DNA from: G963665085 sp963665085
GTDB lineage: Bacteria > Bacteroidota > Bacteroidia > Bacteroidales > JAAAOM01
DNA length: 64,000 bases
NCBI GenBank assembly: GCA_963665085.2
Contig: CAXXXS010000001.1
Coordinates: 1,054,001 to 1,118,000 of the forward strand
Direction of reading: 5' to 3'
Below, in pieces: positions 27,817-36,848 of the stretch (within the stretch, counting starts at the first letter, position 1; every line of letters begins with the position of its first letter). The notes below the pieces were generated by a model. The model saw only the letters and a program-made list of their open reading frames with translations, searched no databases and was not told where the DNA came from. The translations under genes and the position numbers were made by a program.

Positions 27817-27942
27817 TTCAAGAAGAGCTACTTTGATAGTTCTGTAAAAACTCGTTTTCTGTTTTCTTGTTCTTATCGCACAGGGCTAACGTGAACCAAG
27901 GATGAACAACTTGAATTACGCACCAGAGGTGGACAATCTGTA

Positions 27943-28244
27943 ATTAATTCAGAAGTCAGATTTTCGATTAACGATTTATGAACTTAAGATGAATGTATAT
28001 TAAATCTGATTTCGAAAATCGTAAATCATCAATCTGAAATTAATCTTATTTTTTTGATAAATACTACAAGAAGGTGATAGTTGCTTTTCTTGGGGAAGAT
28101 TATTGTCGCTTAACCGAAACAAAACAATAAACGTTTCGCATGAATTTTATAAAAACACACTTTTATGCAACAAACAACCGTTGAAAGTGAAATATAATTA
28201 AACGATGTGGGCGAGACTGGTTTTGTTTTTTTTGTCCACGGATT
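27943..28244 (+). repeat. 302-bp direct repeat, copy 1
   Basis: Nearly identical to 29794-30094 in the same orientation. It begins with the TTCGAAAATCG module, continues through a segment including GGTGATAGTTGCTTTTCTTG, and ends in TTTGTCCACGGATT. The two copies bracket the AlbA_2 gene. Confidence 0.92.
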
Positions 28245-28317
28245 AGCTCAGATTATTTAGTCCACTAATTACACTAATTTTCACTAATTGGTATTTGAAT
28301 GATGATTAATTATAAAA

Positions 28318-29670
28318 TTACAGGCAATAATATCCCCCGTTTTTTGAACTACCCCTGAATTCAATTTTTTTTTCGGTTTTTAACTTTGCCAGCCATTTTT
28401 CAATTGTTTTATATGGTTTTTTCATTTTATTGGCTAATTCTTTCGTATTTTCACCAGGGAATGAGTTAATTAACTGGTATAAATCATTTACTCCCCCATT
28501 TACTCCCCCATTTACTCCCCCATTTACTCCCCCATTCCCTAACGAACCAGAATAAATTGTTACCCTGAAGCCATCTTGAAAATTCTCGAATAAAGGTACT
28601 TTTAATTTTTCGTTCCGGAATGTTTTGATTATTCTCGTTAAACCTGATCCATATTTTTCAATAAGTTTTACTTCTTTAAAAAGGGTCGCAATTTTAAGGT
28701 TTCTAATTTGTGAAACATAATTCCCACTAAAAATATTCTCAATACTTAAATTTTCAGGTAGTTTGCCTGGATTATAAAATTCAATTTTGTTATCATATAT
28801 TTTAATTGACGAAGCGCCGTAATGCTGATAATCTCTGTGAACAATCATATTTACTACAATCTCCCTAATTGCAGACATGGGATATTGCCACTTTTCTTCT
28901 CGTTCGGGCGAACCATTAAAAACATATTGCTTATTTATATGCTTTTTTATAAAGAATAGAATATTATTTACTTGGGCGAACAAATCTGAACGGATTGTAA
29001 TACCATCTTTTATACTAACTTCATCAGAAAATCGCCCCAACTCAATAGTGGCATAAAAAACATCATTCTGGGAAAATAAAAGGTGGCAGGCATTTGTAAT
29101 TTGGGTATCTTTTATTAATTCAAATTTTCGAAGAAATTGCATGGGATCATCTTCAAGAATTACATCTCTGCTACTGTTAACTCTATCAATGAGCGATTGT
29201 ATTTTATCAATTGAGACATCTGTAATTGAATAATTGTTTGTTAAATAGTTGTCCCAACTTGTATTGAATGATTTTAAATGCAATTCGGATATTTCCTGCA
29301 AACTAAGTTGGTGGTTTGAATTTTTTACACGCTTATAATATTTTCCTTTAACCGCAACAGGTTTTACTGGGAATTCTTTTATTGAGAGTTTGATAATCTT
29401 TTTTTTATCAACTTCAAATATTTCAATTTCAGGTATTAAAACAGGGTATGTTTTTGTTTTTATTTCATTGAGTATGTGTGCAGGTGTTTCAGGTAATATG
29501 TTTGTTCCCACAATATTTCCATCGTTAGAAATACCAATATATACACTGCCACCTTTGGTATTTGCAAAAGCATTTAAAGCTAATATTGTTTCAGCATTGA
29601 AGTTTAATTTAAACTCAACACTTTCATTTTCGCCTTGTTCAATAAGCCGGAATATCTCTTCGGGAGTCAT
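28318..29670 (-). CDS. AlbA_2/HATPase_c_4 ATP-binding protein with wHTH, repeat linker
   Basis: 450-residue protein often called 'ATP-binding' or RecG-like; the family's role is probably regulatory and not settled. The N-terminal AlbA_2 (Schlafen-type) domain, about 1-130, shows ESVEFKLNFNAETILALNAF and GGSVYIGISNDG. A GHKL-like ATPase part is centred on REIVVNMIVHRDYQHYGASS (about 270). KYGSGLTRIIKTF follows. Near residue 380-395 a linker of GGVN units is encoded by a 12-bp tandem repeat, and then comes a winged helix (ENTKELANKMKKPYKTIEKW). The gene stands alone between two 302-bp direct repeats inside the polysaccharide locus. A paralogue at 48471 has the same plan. Confidence 0.85.
   Translation of the reverse strand: MTPEEIFRLIEQGENESVEFKLNFNAETILALNAFANTKGGSVYIGISNDGNIVGTNILPETPAHILNEIKTKTYPVLIPEIEIFEVDKKKIIKLSIKEFPVKPVAVKGKYYKRVKNSNHQLSLQEISELHLKSFNTSWDNYLTNNYSITDVSIDKIQSLIDRVNSSRDVILEDDPMQFLRKFELIKDTQITNACHLLFSQNDVFYATIELGRFSDEVSIKDGITIRSDLFAQVNNILFFIKKHINKQYVFNGSPEREEKWQYPMSAIREIVVNMIVHRDYQHYGASSIKIYDNKIEFYNPGKLPENLSIENIFSGNYVSQIRNLKIATLFKEVKLIEKYGSGLTRIIKTFRNEKLKVPLFENFQDGFRVTIYSGSLGNGGVNGGVNGGVNGGVNDLYQLINSFPGENTKELANKMKKPYKTIEKWLAKLKTEKKIEFRGSSKNGGYYCL
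28485..28536 (+). repeat. 12-bp in-frame tandem repeat in the AlbA_2 gene
   Basis: CATTTACTCCCC repeated four times plus a partial unit. The coding strand reads GVNG repeats. Because the unit is four codons, length changes keep the frame. Confidence 0.95.
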
Positions 29671-29793
29671 GTGCTGCTTTTAGTGGTATTAAATAATTAA
29701 AGTTAAGGTAATTGTATTTATTAAGGATATTAAAAGTTGTAGATTACGAATTTGCACTAATTTTTTGTTTTTTGTCCACGGATTGCACTAATT

Positions 29794-30094
29794 ATTAATT
29801 CAGAAGTCAGATTTTCGATTGACGATTTATGAACTTAAGATGAATGTATATTAAATCTGATTTCGAAAATCGAAAATCATCAATCTGAAATTAATCTTAT
29901 TTTTTTGATAAATACTACAAAAAGGTGATAGTTGCTTTTCTTGGGAAAAATTATTGTCGCTTAACCGAAACAAAACAGTAAACGTTTCGTATGAATTTTA
30001 TAAAAACACACTTTTATGCAACAAACAACCGTTGAAAGTGAAATTTAATTAAACGATGTGGGTAAGACTGGTTTTGTATTTTTGTCCACGGATT
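29794..30094 (+). repeat. 302-bp direct repeat, copy 2
   Basis: 301 bp, about 1,850 bp downstream of copy 1 (27943-28244), differing at scattered positions only. Upstream of it a CCACGGATTGCACTAATT unit leads in. Confidence 0.92.
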
Positions 30095-30426
30095 TTACGA
30101 ATTTTCACTAATTAGTTAAACGTGATAAATAGTTTAACCAATTAATTTTCAAAATATAAGTCAAAAAAGGCTGTATTCGAATCTACCAACTTCTTGTTAA
30201 GTTAATCAATTATCTGGTAGAAAAATACTTATTCTTTTTGCCTCTAGTCGGCAGGGCTTTTACTTTTTCCTTGATGAAAAAGTAAACAAAAAATCAAAAA
30301 AAATCGGAGGCCAGCACACATTCCACGGCCTACCCGATATCATCCGATTTTTAGCCAACGCACATTGGAAACCTAATTAATTTGACGATAATATTTTGGA
30401 CTTTTTTACGTTCGACTAATTAAAAT

Positions 30427-30455
30427 AACCTCCTAAATCCTCCTCACAGGAGGAC
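30427..30455 (+). repeat. hairpin repeat, copy 3
   Basis: CTCCTAAATCCTCCTCACAG followed by GAGGAC, one branch of the family at 27584 and 27788. Confidence 0.7.
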
Positions 30456-30681
30456 TTCAAAAAGATACTACAAAATAGATTTACCTGTAAAGCTGTATCA
30501 AATCAGAAAACATGCCGAACTAAAATTACATTCAAAATTTAGGACTTTCTATATTCAATCATTTAATTTTATTCGTGAAAATTTGTGGGATTGACTACCC
30601 CGAGCTCGTCCTGCATCCACGGTTTATGGATTATTTTGCCTTATTTTTTATTTACAAATTTAAGTTTTTTGAATCTTTGAT

Positions 30682-30709
30682 GCCCCCTACATCCCTCTCA
30701 AAGGAGGAC
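30682..30709 (+). repeat. hairpin repeat, copy 4 (diverged)
   Basis: GCCCCCTACATCCCTCTCAA then AGGAGGAC; weakest member of the family. Confidence 0.55.
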
Positions 30710-30888
30710 TTTCAGGAATGTTAAATTTATATATGACAAAAATGCATGTTCATGTATTTAGCCGCGAATTTCATGAATAATCGCTATTTTTTGATTTTCA
30801 GGGATGAATATAATTTTGTTAACTCATTATTTATTTGAAATCTGATAAAATTAATATGCCTTGATGATCTAGTAATATAGATATGTTA

Positions 30889-31893
30889 TTACAACAAAGA
30901 CAAATAATGTTGAAATTGTTCTGGATTCTTATTGATTCCATGCATTCTTTCCCATTCACTTTTTGTGAAAAATCGTTCTATTTTATTAGTGCCCCTAAAT
31001 ACTAAACTACTTAAATATTCTTTTATTGAAGTATCTACTGAATAATTTTCTATTTTTTGTTGATTTATGAAAGACTTAGAACTATATTGCTTTGCTTTGA
31101 AATATATTTTCGATAAATTGTTAATTTCATTATTTAAAAGTTTTGACCAATCTTTTAGCACAGCTAGATGATTCTTTGTATAATTTATTTTTTTAGTCAT
31201 TTCATCAGTAAGTTGCGCCCCATGTTGCCTATAAAAAACACAACAATTGTTTGAATGAATCATTGATGGATTTGCATACGCCACTCTAAACCAAAAATCT
31301 AAGTCTTCATGAGTAAAAACATCTTCGCGCCATCCTCCTATTTTCTCAACAAAATCACGACGGAACAAAGATGCCTGAGTGATGGGGCACCAACCACGGG
31401 CAACGTAATTAAACATGGAGTGTTTTTTTGGGAGGGAGTAATAATTCATAATGACATCTAGTTGTTCCCAACTTGTAGAAGGTTGAAAGCTGAAAGCTGA
31501 AAGTTTTTTTTGACTTTTAGGTTCTGAGTTTTTGACTTCTTTCACTTTAACAAAAGGGCTATACACAAAGTCTGCTTCAGATCCTCTTAACAATTCAGCC
31601 TGAACTTCAAGTTTATTATTAGTCATAATATCATCTGAATCAAAAAACTGAATATAATCGCCTGTTGCTATTTTTAAGCCTTGGTTGCGGGCTGCACCGG
31701 GGCCAGCATTTGTGGCTTTTATTAGTTTTATTTTTTCTTTATATGGTTCAATGGCTTCGATAAGGTTATCTTTTGAATTATCGTTTATTACAATAATTTC
31801 TTTAGCCTGTAGGGTTTGCGCCAGTATCGAATCTAATGTTGCTGGGAGGAGATGGGCACGGTTTTTTATGGGGATGAGGACTGATATTTTCAA
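30889..31893 (-). CDS. glycosyltransferase, GT2 family, with heptamer repeat
   Basis: GT-A glycosyltransferase of 334 residues. It opens KISVLIPIKNRAHLLPATLD, has NDNSKDNLIEA, and the metal-binding DSDD in YIQFFDSDDIM near residue 91. The acceptor region FRRDFVEKIGGWREDVFTHE lies near 185. Between about residues 122 and 145 a lysine/serine-rich insert containing KKLSAFSFQPSTSW is encoded partly by TGAAAGC heptamers at 31484-31503. The start is TTG (31893). It is first in a run of genes after the repeat-rich gap, immediately below another GT2 gene. The sugar is unknown. Confidence 0.87.
   Translation of the reverse strand: MKISVLIPIKNRAHLLPATLDSILAQTLQAKEIIVINDNSKDNLIEAIEPYKEKIKLIKATNAGPGAARNQGLKIATGDYIQFFDSDDIMTNNKLEVQAELLRGSEADFVYSPFVKVKEVKNSEPKSQKKLSAFSFQPSTSWEQLDVIMNYYSLPKKHSMFNYVARGWCPITQASLFRRDFVEKIGGWREDVFTHEDLDFWFRVAYANPSMIHSNNCCVFYRQHGAQLTDEMTKKINYTKNHLAVLKDWSKLLNNEINNLSKIYFKAKQYSSKSFINQQKIENYSVDTSIKEYLSSLVFRGTNKIERFFTKSEWERMHGINKNPEQFQHYLSLL
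31484..31503 (+). repeat. heptamer tandem repeat inside a GT2 gene
   Basis: TGAAAGC twice plus TGAAAG, giving the peptide LSAFSFQ on the coding strand. Confidence 0.75.
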
Positions 31894-31902
31894 TGTGTTC
31901 TG

Positions 31903-32814
31903 CTAACTGTTTAACCAATAATGTTTTTCCCCAAATAAAAATTTTAAGTATTGTTTAGCTTTCCAATTATCTGTTTCTGTACGTAGTGTTAAGTGATGCA
32001 AACATTTAACAAAATAAAGTAACCATGCATACAGATATGATTTATTTTCTTTAACAACAAAAAATTTATTAGGAAACATGTATTTATGAAATTTTATGTC
32101 TTCTTTTTGGTTAGGCATACTTTTTCCCCCATAATGAATTACTTCCGCCTTGGGATAATACCAAATTTTATAACCCAGTCTTTTAATTTTCCAACACCAA
32201 TCCATATCCTCTGCGTACATAAATATTTTATCTGGTAACTTGCCACCTAATTCTTCTATTATTCTGCGAGGAATCATAAAAAAAGTACCCCATATCCAAT
32301 CTGCTTCTTTTTCTGATTGATGATCAAATGAAGCCCCTAAATACATGTTGACTTTTTGTGTTTCTGATAGACACTTATTGAAACGTAATAATTCTTTGAT
32401 TTCTGTTTTTAATGATGGAAAACGTTCCGCAGCATATTGCATTGCACCATCCGACGAAATAAGCATGGAAGACAGTGCTCCTAATTCAGGATTAGATTTC
32501 ATTTTCTGCCATGCATAATAAATGGCATTGTTTTTTAATATAGTATCGCTGTTCAATAATAAAATGTAATCTCCTTTTGAAATTTTAATTCCGGAATTAT
32601 TGCCTCTGGCAAATCCAATATTTTGATTGTTTTTTACCAGATTAACTTGAGGGAATAGAATTTTAAATTTGTCGGCATTTTCTTCTGTTGATGCATTATC
32701 AACCAATATTATTTCATAAGTAATATCTTTGGTTTTAGTTATGATAGATCGAATACATTCTTCTGTAAGTTGAAAAGTATTATAGTTGATAATAATAATA
32801 GAAATATTGAGCAT
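31903..32814 (-). CDS. glycosyltransferase, GT2 family (rhamnosyltransferase-like)
   Basis: Inverting GT-A transferase of 303 residues. ISIIIINYNTFQLTEECIRS opens the Rossmann part, VDNASTEENADKFK follows, and LLLNSDTILKNNAI near residue 90 carries the metal-binding N-S-D. Near 190, FMYAEDMDWCWKIKRLGYKI holds the E-D-x-D acceptor/base motif typical of the WbbL/RfbF rhamnosyltransferase group. Rhamnose is only the usual substrate of that group; no dTDP-rhamnose genes occur in the window. ATG start. Part of the polysaccharide locus. Confidence 0.88.
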   Translation of the reverse strand: MLNISIIIINYNTFQLTEECIRSIITKTKDITYEIILVDNASTEENADKFKILFPQVNLVKNNQNIGFARGNNSGIKISKGDYILLLNSDTILKNNAIYYAWQKMKSNPELGALSSMLISSDGAMQYAAERFPSLKTEIKELLRFNKCLSETQKVNMYLGASFDHQSEKEADWIWGTFFMIPRRIIEELGGKLPDKIFMYAEDMDWCWKIKRLGYKIWYYPKAEVIHYGGKSMPNQKEDIKFHKYMFPNKFFVVKENKSYLYAWLLYFVKCLHHLTLRTETDNWKAKQYLKFLFGEKHYWLNS

Positions 32815-32835
32815 TTTATACCAATATCCTTACTT

Positions 32836-33975
32836 TCATACATTAATTATTGCCTCTATTTTTTTACAAATAGCATCTTGGTTATGAGACTCTCGAACTT
32901 TTTTTTGTGCATTTAAACCTATAGTATTTCGAAGTTCTTTTGAGTTATATAAATTAATGAGTTTTGTAGCCATTATATCTAAATCTAAGTAAGGCACTAC
33001 TATGCCATTGTTATCATATATAAATTCTTTTATTCCCCCTGCTTTATCAAAGCATAAAATTGGATTTCCAAACGCAGCATTCTCTAGACAAACTAGTGGA
33101 AATGAATCTTCTCTAGATGTTAAAGCAAATGCATCAAATATATTGTAGTAATCATATGGATTTGTTACTGAACCTGTAAAAATAAGTTTATTCGAAATTT
33201 CCAATTTATCCATATCATAATGTAATTGATTATAAAATTCTTCAAGCCAACCAGTATTTGCTCCGACCCAGACAAAGTAGAAATTTGGATTTTTTTTGAT
33301 TAGCTTAAATGCTAATTGTACAAAGAGATCAGTACCCTTACCCCAACTTGCATTCCCAGAACCACCAATAATAAAGGCTTCATTTGGAATATTCAATAGT
33401 TTTCTTAATTGAGATGAGAGTTCTTTATTGAATTTTAAGGCGACTTTTGGTAGAAAACCATAAACGGTATTTATTTTTACATCTTCAATATCGAATGTAT
33501 TTACCAATCCATTTTTAACAGCTTCTGAAACGGCAATATATTCATGAGTGTATTTCTTTATTGCATCATTATTTTCATCCCCGAATGATCGAATTGTGTA
33601 GACCATTTCATGAACATGAGTTATTACCCTAATGCCCTTCGGATTAATGAATTTTAGTATAAACCCCACACTAAATGTGTTTGCATAAATTAAATCAATT
33701 TTTTTTGTATTTAATCTATGCTTTATAAAAAATAAGTGGCAAGGGTCAATCAGTTTTTTGTAAATTTTAGAAAAAATCGGATTTTTCCATTTATTATTTT
33801 TTGAAATAATATATGTTTTTCCAAATTTTTGAAACTCTTTTTCTAATTCACCAGATTCTCCTAGTACAATAAGAATCTCCAGACTACGAGTCCTTTTTAA
33901 ATACTCAATAAGACTCAACAATAAAATAGGAGCACCTGACCTTGTTGCGTTATGTGAAATAAATAAGATTCTCAT
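32836..33975 (-). CDS. glycosyltransferase, GT4 family
   Basis: GT-B transferase of about 379 residues. I chose ATG 33975 (MRILFISHNATRSGAPILLL) because that is the usual N-terminus of this group; a TTG five codons earlier would overlap the upstream gene. Near 235 the C-lobe reads GGSGNASWGKGTDLFVQLAF, and near 300 TSREDSFPLVCLENAAFGNP gives the donor-binding E-x7-E pattern. A conserved His sits in RVITHVHEMV. Upstream lies a GT2 gene ending 7 bases before this start. Linkage unknown. Confidence 0.86.
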   Translation of the reverse strand: MRILFISHNATRSGAPILLLSLIEYLKRTRSLEILIVLGESGELEKEFQKFGKTYIISKNNKWKNPIFSKIYKKLIDPCHLFFIKHRLNTKKIDLIYANTFSVGFILKFINPKGIRVITHVHEMVYTIRSFGDENNDAIKKYTHEYIAVSEAVKNGLVNTFDIEDVKINTVYGFLPKVALKFNKELSSQLRKLLNIPNEAFIIGGSGNASWGKGTDLFVQLAFKLIKKNPNFYFVWVGANTGWLEEFYNQLHYDMDKLEISNKLIFTGSVTNPYDYYNIFDAFALTSREDSFPLVCLENAAFGNPILCFDKAGGIKEFIYDNNGIVVPYLDLDIMATKLINLYNSKELRNTIGLNAQKKVRESHNQDAICKKIEAIINV

Positions 33976-33982
33976 TGAAATT

Positions 33983-35398
33983 TTAGTCAAATATGATACG
34001 AAACAAATATTTTTTTAGAAAGTATTTTTTGATTTTTCCAGTATTAAGCCAAGTAATTAAATCAATATAGTTTAACCATTCTTGCCTTTCAATTAAGTCA
34101 CCTATCTCGGTTCTATTATTATATTTTTCGATATGGATAACACTTTTTAAGCTAGGGTAATTTTTAGCTGAAAAGAAGATTTTATTTTTAAATTGTAATT
34201 TATCAAATCTTTCAATATGATCGAATTGACATAAATCTTTATCTGAACCAATAATAAATAAATTATTTTTATTAATTCTATCTATTCGTTTATTCCATTT
34301 AATATAAGCTTCTTTTTCCGAGGTATAGTGTAAAAAGTGGACTTCAATATCAAAAAGTAAACCGATTGGATATGAAGGCTTTTCATCAAAATATTTTGAT
34401 TTTTTTACGAAATTCAATTCTTGATTTATATAAAATTCAAAATTTTCTAGAAATTTGATATAATCAGGGCTGAAAAAAAATAAATTTATAGTTGGACTTT
34501 TAAACTCTAGATCAAAATTATGATATATTACGCCAGCAATACAATTATTACATATAATAGTGAAATCTTTATTTTGTAAGTTTTCTTTATTGAAACGAAT
34601 TCTGCTTACATTATTGTATATCCATCTTTTCAAAAACACAACTTTCTTGTGGAATTTATAAAGAATATTATTTTTAAGCATTATATTTTCGGATTCTAAT
34701 TCATGAGAATATTTAAAATACTCTCGCATATATTTAGAAAATAGCATTTTTTTAGCACTATGTTTTTCATTCTGTATTAATAACTGATTTTCTGGGTCAA
34801 ATGATATACCTGAAATATCAATAACTGAACAAAATATTTCTGCATGCCTATATGTAACATCTTGATTAACAAAACATTTTAATGTCCAAAACCAATCAGA
34901 TACAATTTTAAATTCTGTGTTGTAAAAACCTACAGATTTGAATAAAATACGCTTAATAAATGTTGCTTGGTGTGGAATGCCATTTTCAAGGAGGTAATTA
35001 ATACTTAACGATTTTGTATATGTAAAAGGTTCCAAATTCCCGTTTTTGTCAAGATATAAATTCCCGTAAAAGATATCTTCATTTTTCAGCTCTTGAAAGA
35101 TTTTGTCAATTACAATATTTGAGAATAAATAATCTCCAGAATTCAAAAAGAGGCAATATTTTCCAGTTGCTAATTCTAGTCCCTTATTCATTGCATCATA
35201 AATACCTTTGTCTGGTTCACTTACGACTTGATCTATCTTGTTCCGATATTGTTCGATTATTTTTACACTTTTGTCATCTGAATTTCCATCAATAATGATA
35301 TATTCATAATCATGAAATGTTTGATTTATAACGCTCTGTATAGTCTTATCTAAACCACTTGCGTTATTTTTATTTATTGTAATAATTGATAATAACAA
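33983..35398 (-). CDS. GT2 glycosyltransferase with a long C-terminal extension
   Basis: 471 residues. The first 230 form a GT2 domain: SIITINKNNASGLDKTIQSV, IDGNSDDKSVKIIEQYRN, and the segment GIYDAMNKGLELATGKYCLF with NSGD as the metal-site motif near residue 88. The remaining 240 residues (from about 235, KKVVFLKRWIYNNVSRIRFN) are lysine- and phenylalanine-rich and match nothing I recognise. They contain TIICNNCIAGVIYHNF and YPIGLLFDIEVHFLHYTSEK, perhaps a second catalytic or acceptor domain. The stretch is very AT-rich. Start is TTG, with a stop two codons upstream. Confidence 0.8.
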   Translation of the reverse strand: MLLSIITINKNNASGLDKTIQSVINQTFHDYEYIIIDGNSDDKSVKIIEQYRNKIDQVVSEPDKGIYDAMNKGLELATGKYCLFLNSGDYLFSNIVIDKIFQELKNEDIFYGNLYLDKNGNLEPFTYTKSLSINYLLENGIPHQATFIKRILFKSVGFYNTEFKIVSDWFWTLKCFVNQDVTYRHAEIFCSVIDISGISFDPENQLLIQNEKHSAKKMLFSKYMREYFKYSHELESENIMLKNNILYKFHKKVVFLKRWIYNNVSRIRFNKENLQNKDFTIICNNCIAGVIYHNFDLEFKSPTINLFFFSPDYIKFLENFEFYINQELNFVKKSKYFDEKPSYPIGLLFDIEVHFLHYTSEKEAYIKWNKRIDRINKNNLFIIGSDKDLCQFDHIERFDKLQFKNKIFFSAKNYPSLKSVIHIEKYNNRTEIGDLIERQEWLNYIDLITWLNTGKIKKYFLKKYLFRIIFD

Positions 35399-35418
35399 TT
35401 TTTATAGACTTAATATTA

Positions 35419-36168
35419 TTAAGAAAGGTGTTTTAGCTTATACGCAGTATTCCAAAAATGTAAATTAATAAGTTGATATTTTATATATGCGGCATTATTT
35501 TTTTTCCAGTTATTATATTTTTCCAACATACAATCGTAAAGCATTAAATCATATTTGTTTCTTTCTTTAATCAAAGAAATTATTTCTTCGGATATTGTAT
35601 GATTGGAGTAATTTCCTCTATTTTTTTTTTCAAAATATATTTTTTTCCAGTTTAATTTTTGTTTAAACAATAATAAACTGGTTTTATAATCTTCAATAAA
35701 ACCAATAGCTGAAAAGTCATTTTTAATATTGTTAAAAGCAATCTCTAACATTTTTGTTTCTTCAACTTCTAAACCTGCAATCAATCTGGTTTGGCCATTA
35801 TGTACGTCTCCTGATTTTGTTTTTGAAACAAAGTCATAAAGAGAGTTAAGGTTATAGTTTTCATCAAAAGCTTCTGGATATTTAAGCGCATAATTATAGA
35901 ATGATAAAATTCGGGAAACCGGATGGCGTAATATTGTAAAATACTTGCAAGGTTGTTCAAACTGATTATGTACGCCAAAGGAGCCATGCCCAGTTAGTAT
36001 TTCAATTTTTTTTCTTTCAGTTTTTGAAAGGGAATATAAATTTGTAAAATTAGGCTTATGATTAATAGTATCTATTAAACATGTTGTATTTGAAGGGTAT
36101 TGTCGTAAAATAATATCTGTTAAAGTAGATCCTCCATTTTTTGGGATATGTAAAAATATATGTGTCAT
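35419..36168 (-). CDS. sulfotransferase family protein
   Basis: Predicted PAPS-dependent sulfotransferase that would place sulfate on the glycan. 249 residues. The 5'-phosphosulfate loop is in THIFLHIPKNGGSTLTDIIL (residues 2-21), and the 3'-phosphate binding strand is in TILRHPVSRILSFYNYALKY near 80, with the Arg and Ser expected for PAPS. VGFIEDYKTSLLLF-like GFIEDY near 165 is also typical of the Sulfotransfer_2 branch. It lies beside a second sulfotransferase, and the APS kinase at 57282 would supply PAPS. Confidence 0.82.
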   Translation of the reverse strand: MTHIFLHIPKNGGSTLTDIILRQYPSNTTCLIDTINHKPNFTNLYSLSKTERKKIEILTGHGSFGVHNQFEQPCKYFTILRHPVSRILSFYNYALKYPEAFDENYNLNSLYDFVSKTKSGDVHNGQTRLIAGLEVEETKMLEIAFNNIKNDFSAIGFIEDYKTSLLLFKQKLNWKKIYFEKKNRGNYSNHTISEEIISLIKERNKYDLMLYDCMLEKYNNWKKNNAAYIKYQLINLHFWNTAYKLKHLS

Positions 36169-36177
36169 GCGTAGTAC

Positions 36178-36843
36178 TTATATCTGCTGTTCGGAAGTAT
36201 ATATTTCTTTCAAGATTGAATCAATAAATTTAATTAATTCATTTGGCATTTTTTTCTCACTCGATTTATTTGAATGAGGTAAGTTGATAATTCCTTTTTT
36301 TAATTTAAGAAATTTAACCAATCGCTCTAAATCTCCATTCGAACTTTTTTGATTAGTTATATTTATCTTAATTAAACGAGAGTTATCATTTTGACGAAAA
36401 AAATTTTCAACTTTTTTTTCATAATTTATCTTATGTTCTACATATTTTCTTACAGTGAGTAATGACTTATATTCCCAGTCATTATGATTTATTTTGTTTA
36501 TATCATCCTTTTCTATTTCAGTGCTAGAATGCCAGCCTGCATGCTTACACTTAGAAATAACCCAATCTCTAGTATTTCTTGTTTGTAGGATAAATCGTGA
36601 ATTAGGAAATTTATAATATAAATATTCAAAGTCAATTTCATTAATATCATCAAAATGACTTCCTCCGTCACTAAAAAAATTAAATTTTTTAAGATCCTCA
36701 TAATTATACATCCATTCTATAGAATGTATTGCCTTGAAACCGTTTTTAATAGCCATTTCATGTAAACTTGTTGTTCCAGTTTTATGAAGACCAATACAAA
36801 ATATTTTTCGTTTATTCCATTGTTTAAAAAGTGATACCATCAT
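36178..36843 (-). CDS. sulfotransferase family protein
   Basis: Small protein of 221 residues with KIFCIGLHKTGTTSLHEMAI at residues 13-32, the PAPS-binding loop of Sulfotransfer families. RFILQTRNTRDWVISKCKH near 78 gives the second phosphate-binding arginine. It differs from its neighbour at 35419 in both motifs and length, so the two are unlikely to be recent duplicates and may act on different positions. It ends 9 bases before the neighbour begins. Starts M-M-V-S; ATG at 36843 or the next ATG codon. Confidence 0.8.
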   Translation of the reverse strand: MMVSLFKQWNKRKIFCIGLHKTGTTSLHEMAIKNGFKAIHSIEWMYNYEDLKKFNFFSDGGSHFDDINEIDFEYLYYKFPNSRFILQTRNTRDWVISKCKHAGWHSSTEIEKDDINKINHNDWEYKSLLTVRKYVEHKINYEKKVENFFRQNDNSRLIKINITNQKSSNGDLERLVKFLKLKKGIINLPHSNKSSEKKMPNELIKFIDSILKEIYTSEQQI

Positions 36844-36848
36844 AGTTA

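Larger units (their letters stand above)
27508..28317. other. 810-base repeat-rich gap
   Basis: No gene supported. It contains a TCCACGAATTTCACTAATT-type unit at 27542, CTCCTCTGAGGAGG-type hairpin units at 27584-27612 and 27788-27816, one 'TTCGAAAATCG' repeat at 27661-27771, and the first copy of the 302-bp direct repeat at 27943-28244. Confidence 0.8.
29671..30888. other. 1.2-kb repeat-rich gap
   Basis: No gene supported. It contains the second 302-bp repeat (29794-30094), CCACGGATT/TCACTAATT units around 29773 and 30083, and two hairpin repeats (30427 and 30682). At about 30235-30355 lies a stretch with translated scraps (around CCTCTAGTCGGCAGGGCTTT) that looks like a relic I could not assign. 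Confidence 0.75.

Noticed and set aside
28485..28536. CRISPR-like short repeat
   Set aside because: Units of 12 bp are contiguous, in frame and have no spacers.
28318..29670. RecG helicase annotation for the AlbA_2 proteins
   Set aside because: No helicase motifs I-VI are present; only AlbA_2, GHKL-like and winged-helix parts are seen.
30160..30200. TTCGAATCTACC-like tRNA T-arm
   Set aside because: No acceptor or anticodon stem can be folded around it.
30235..30355. Small gene in the repeat-rich gap
   Set aside because: Frames are interrupted and no start or known motif is present; probably a relic.
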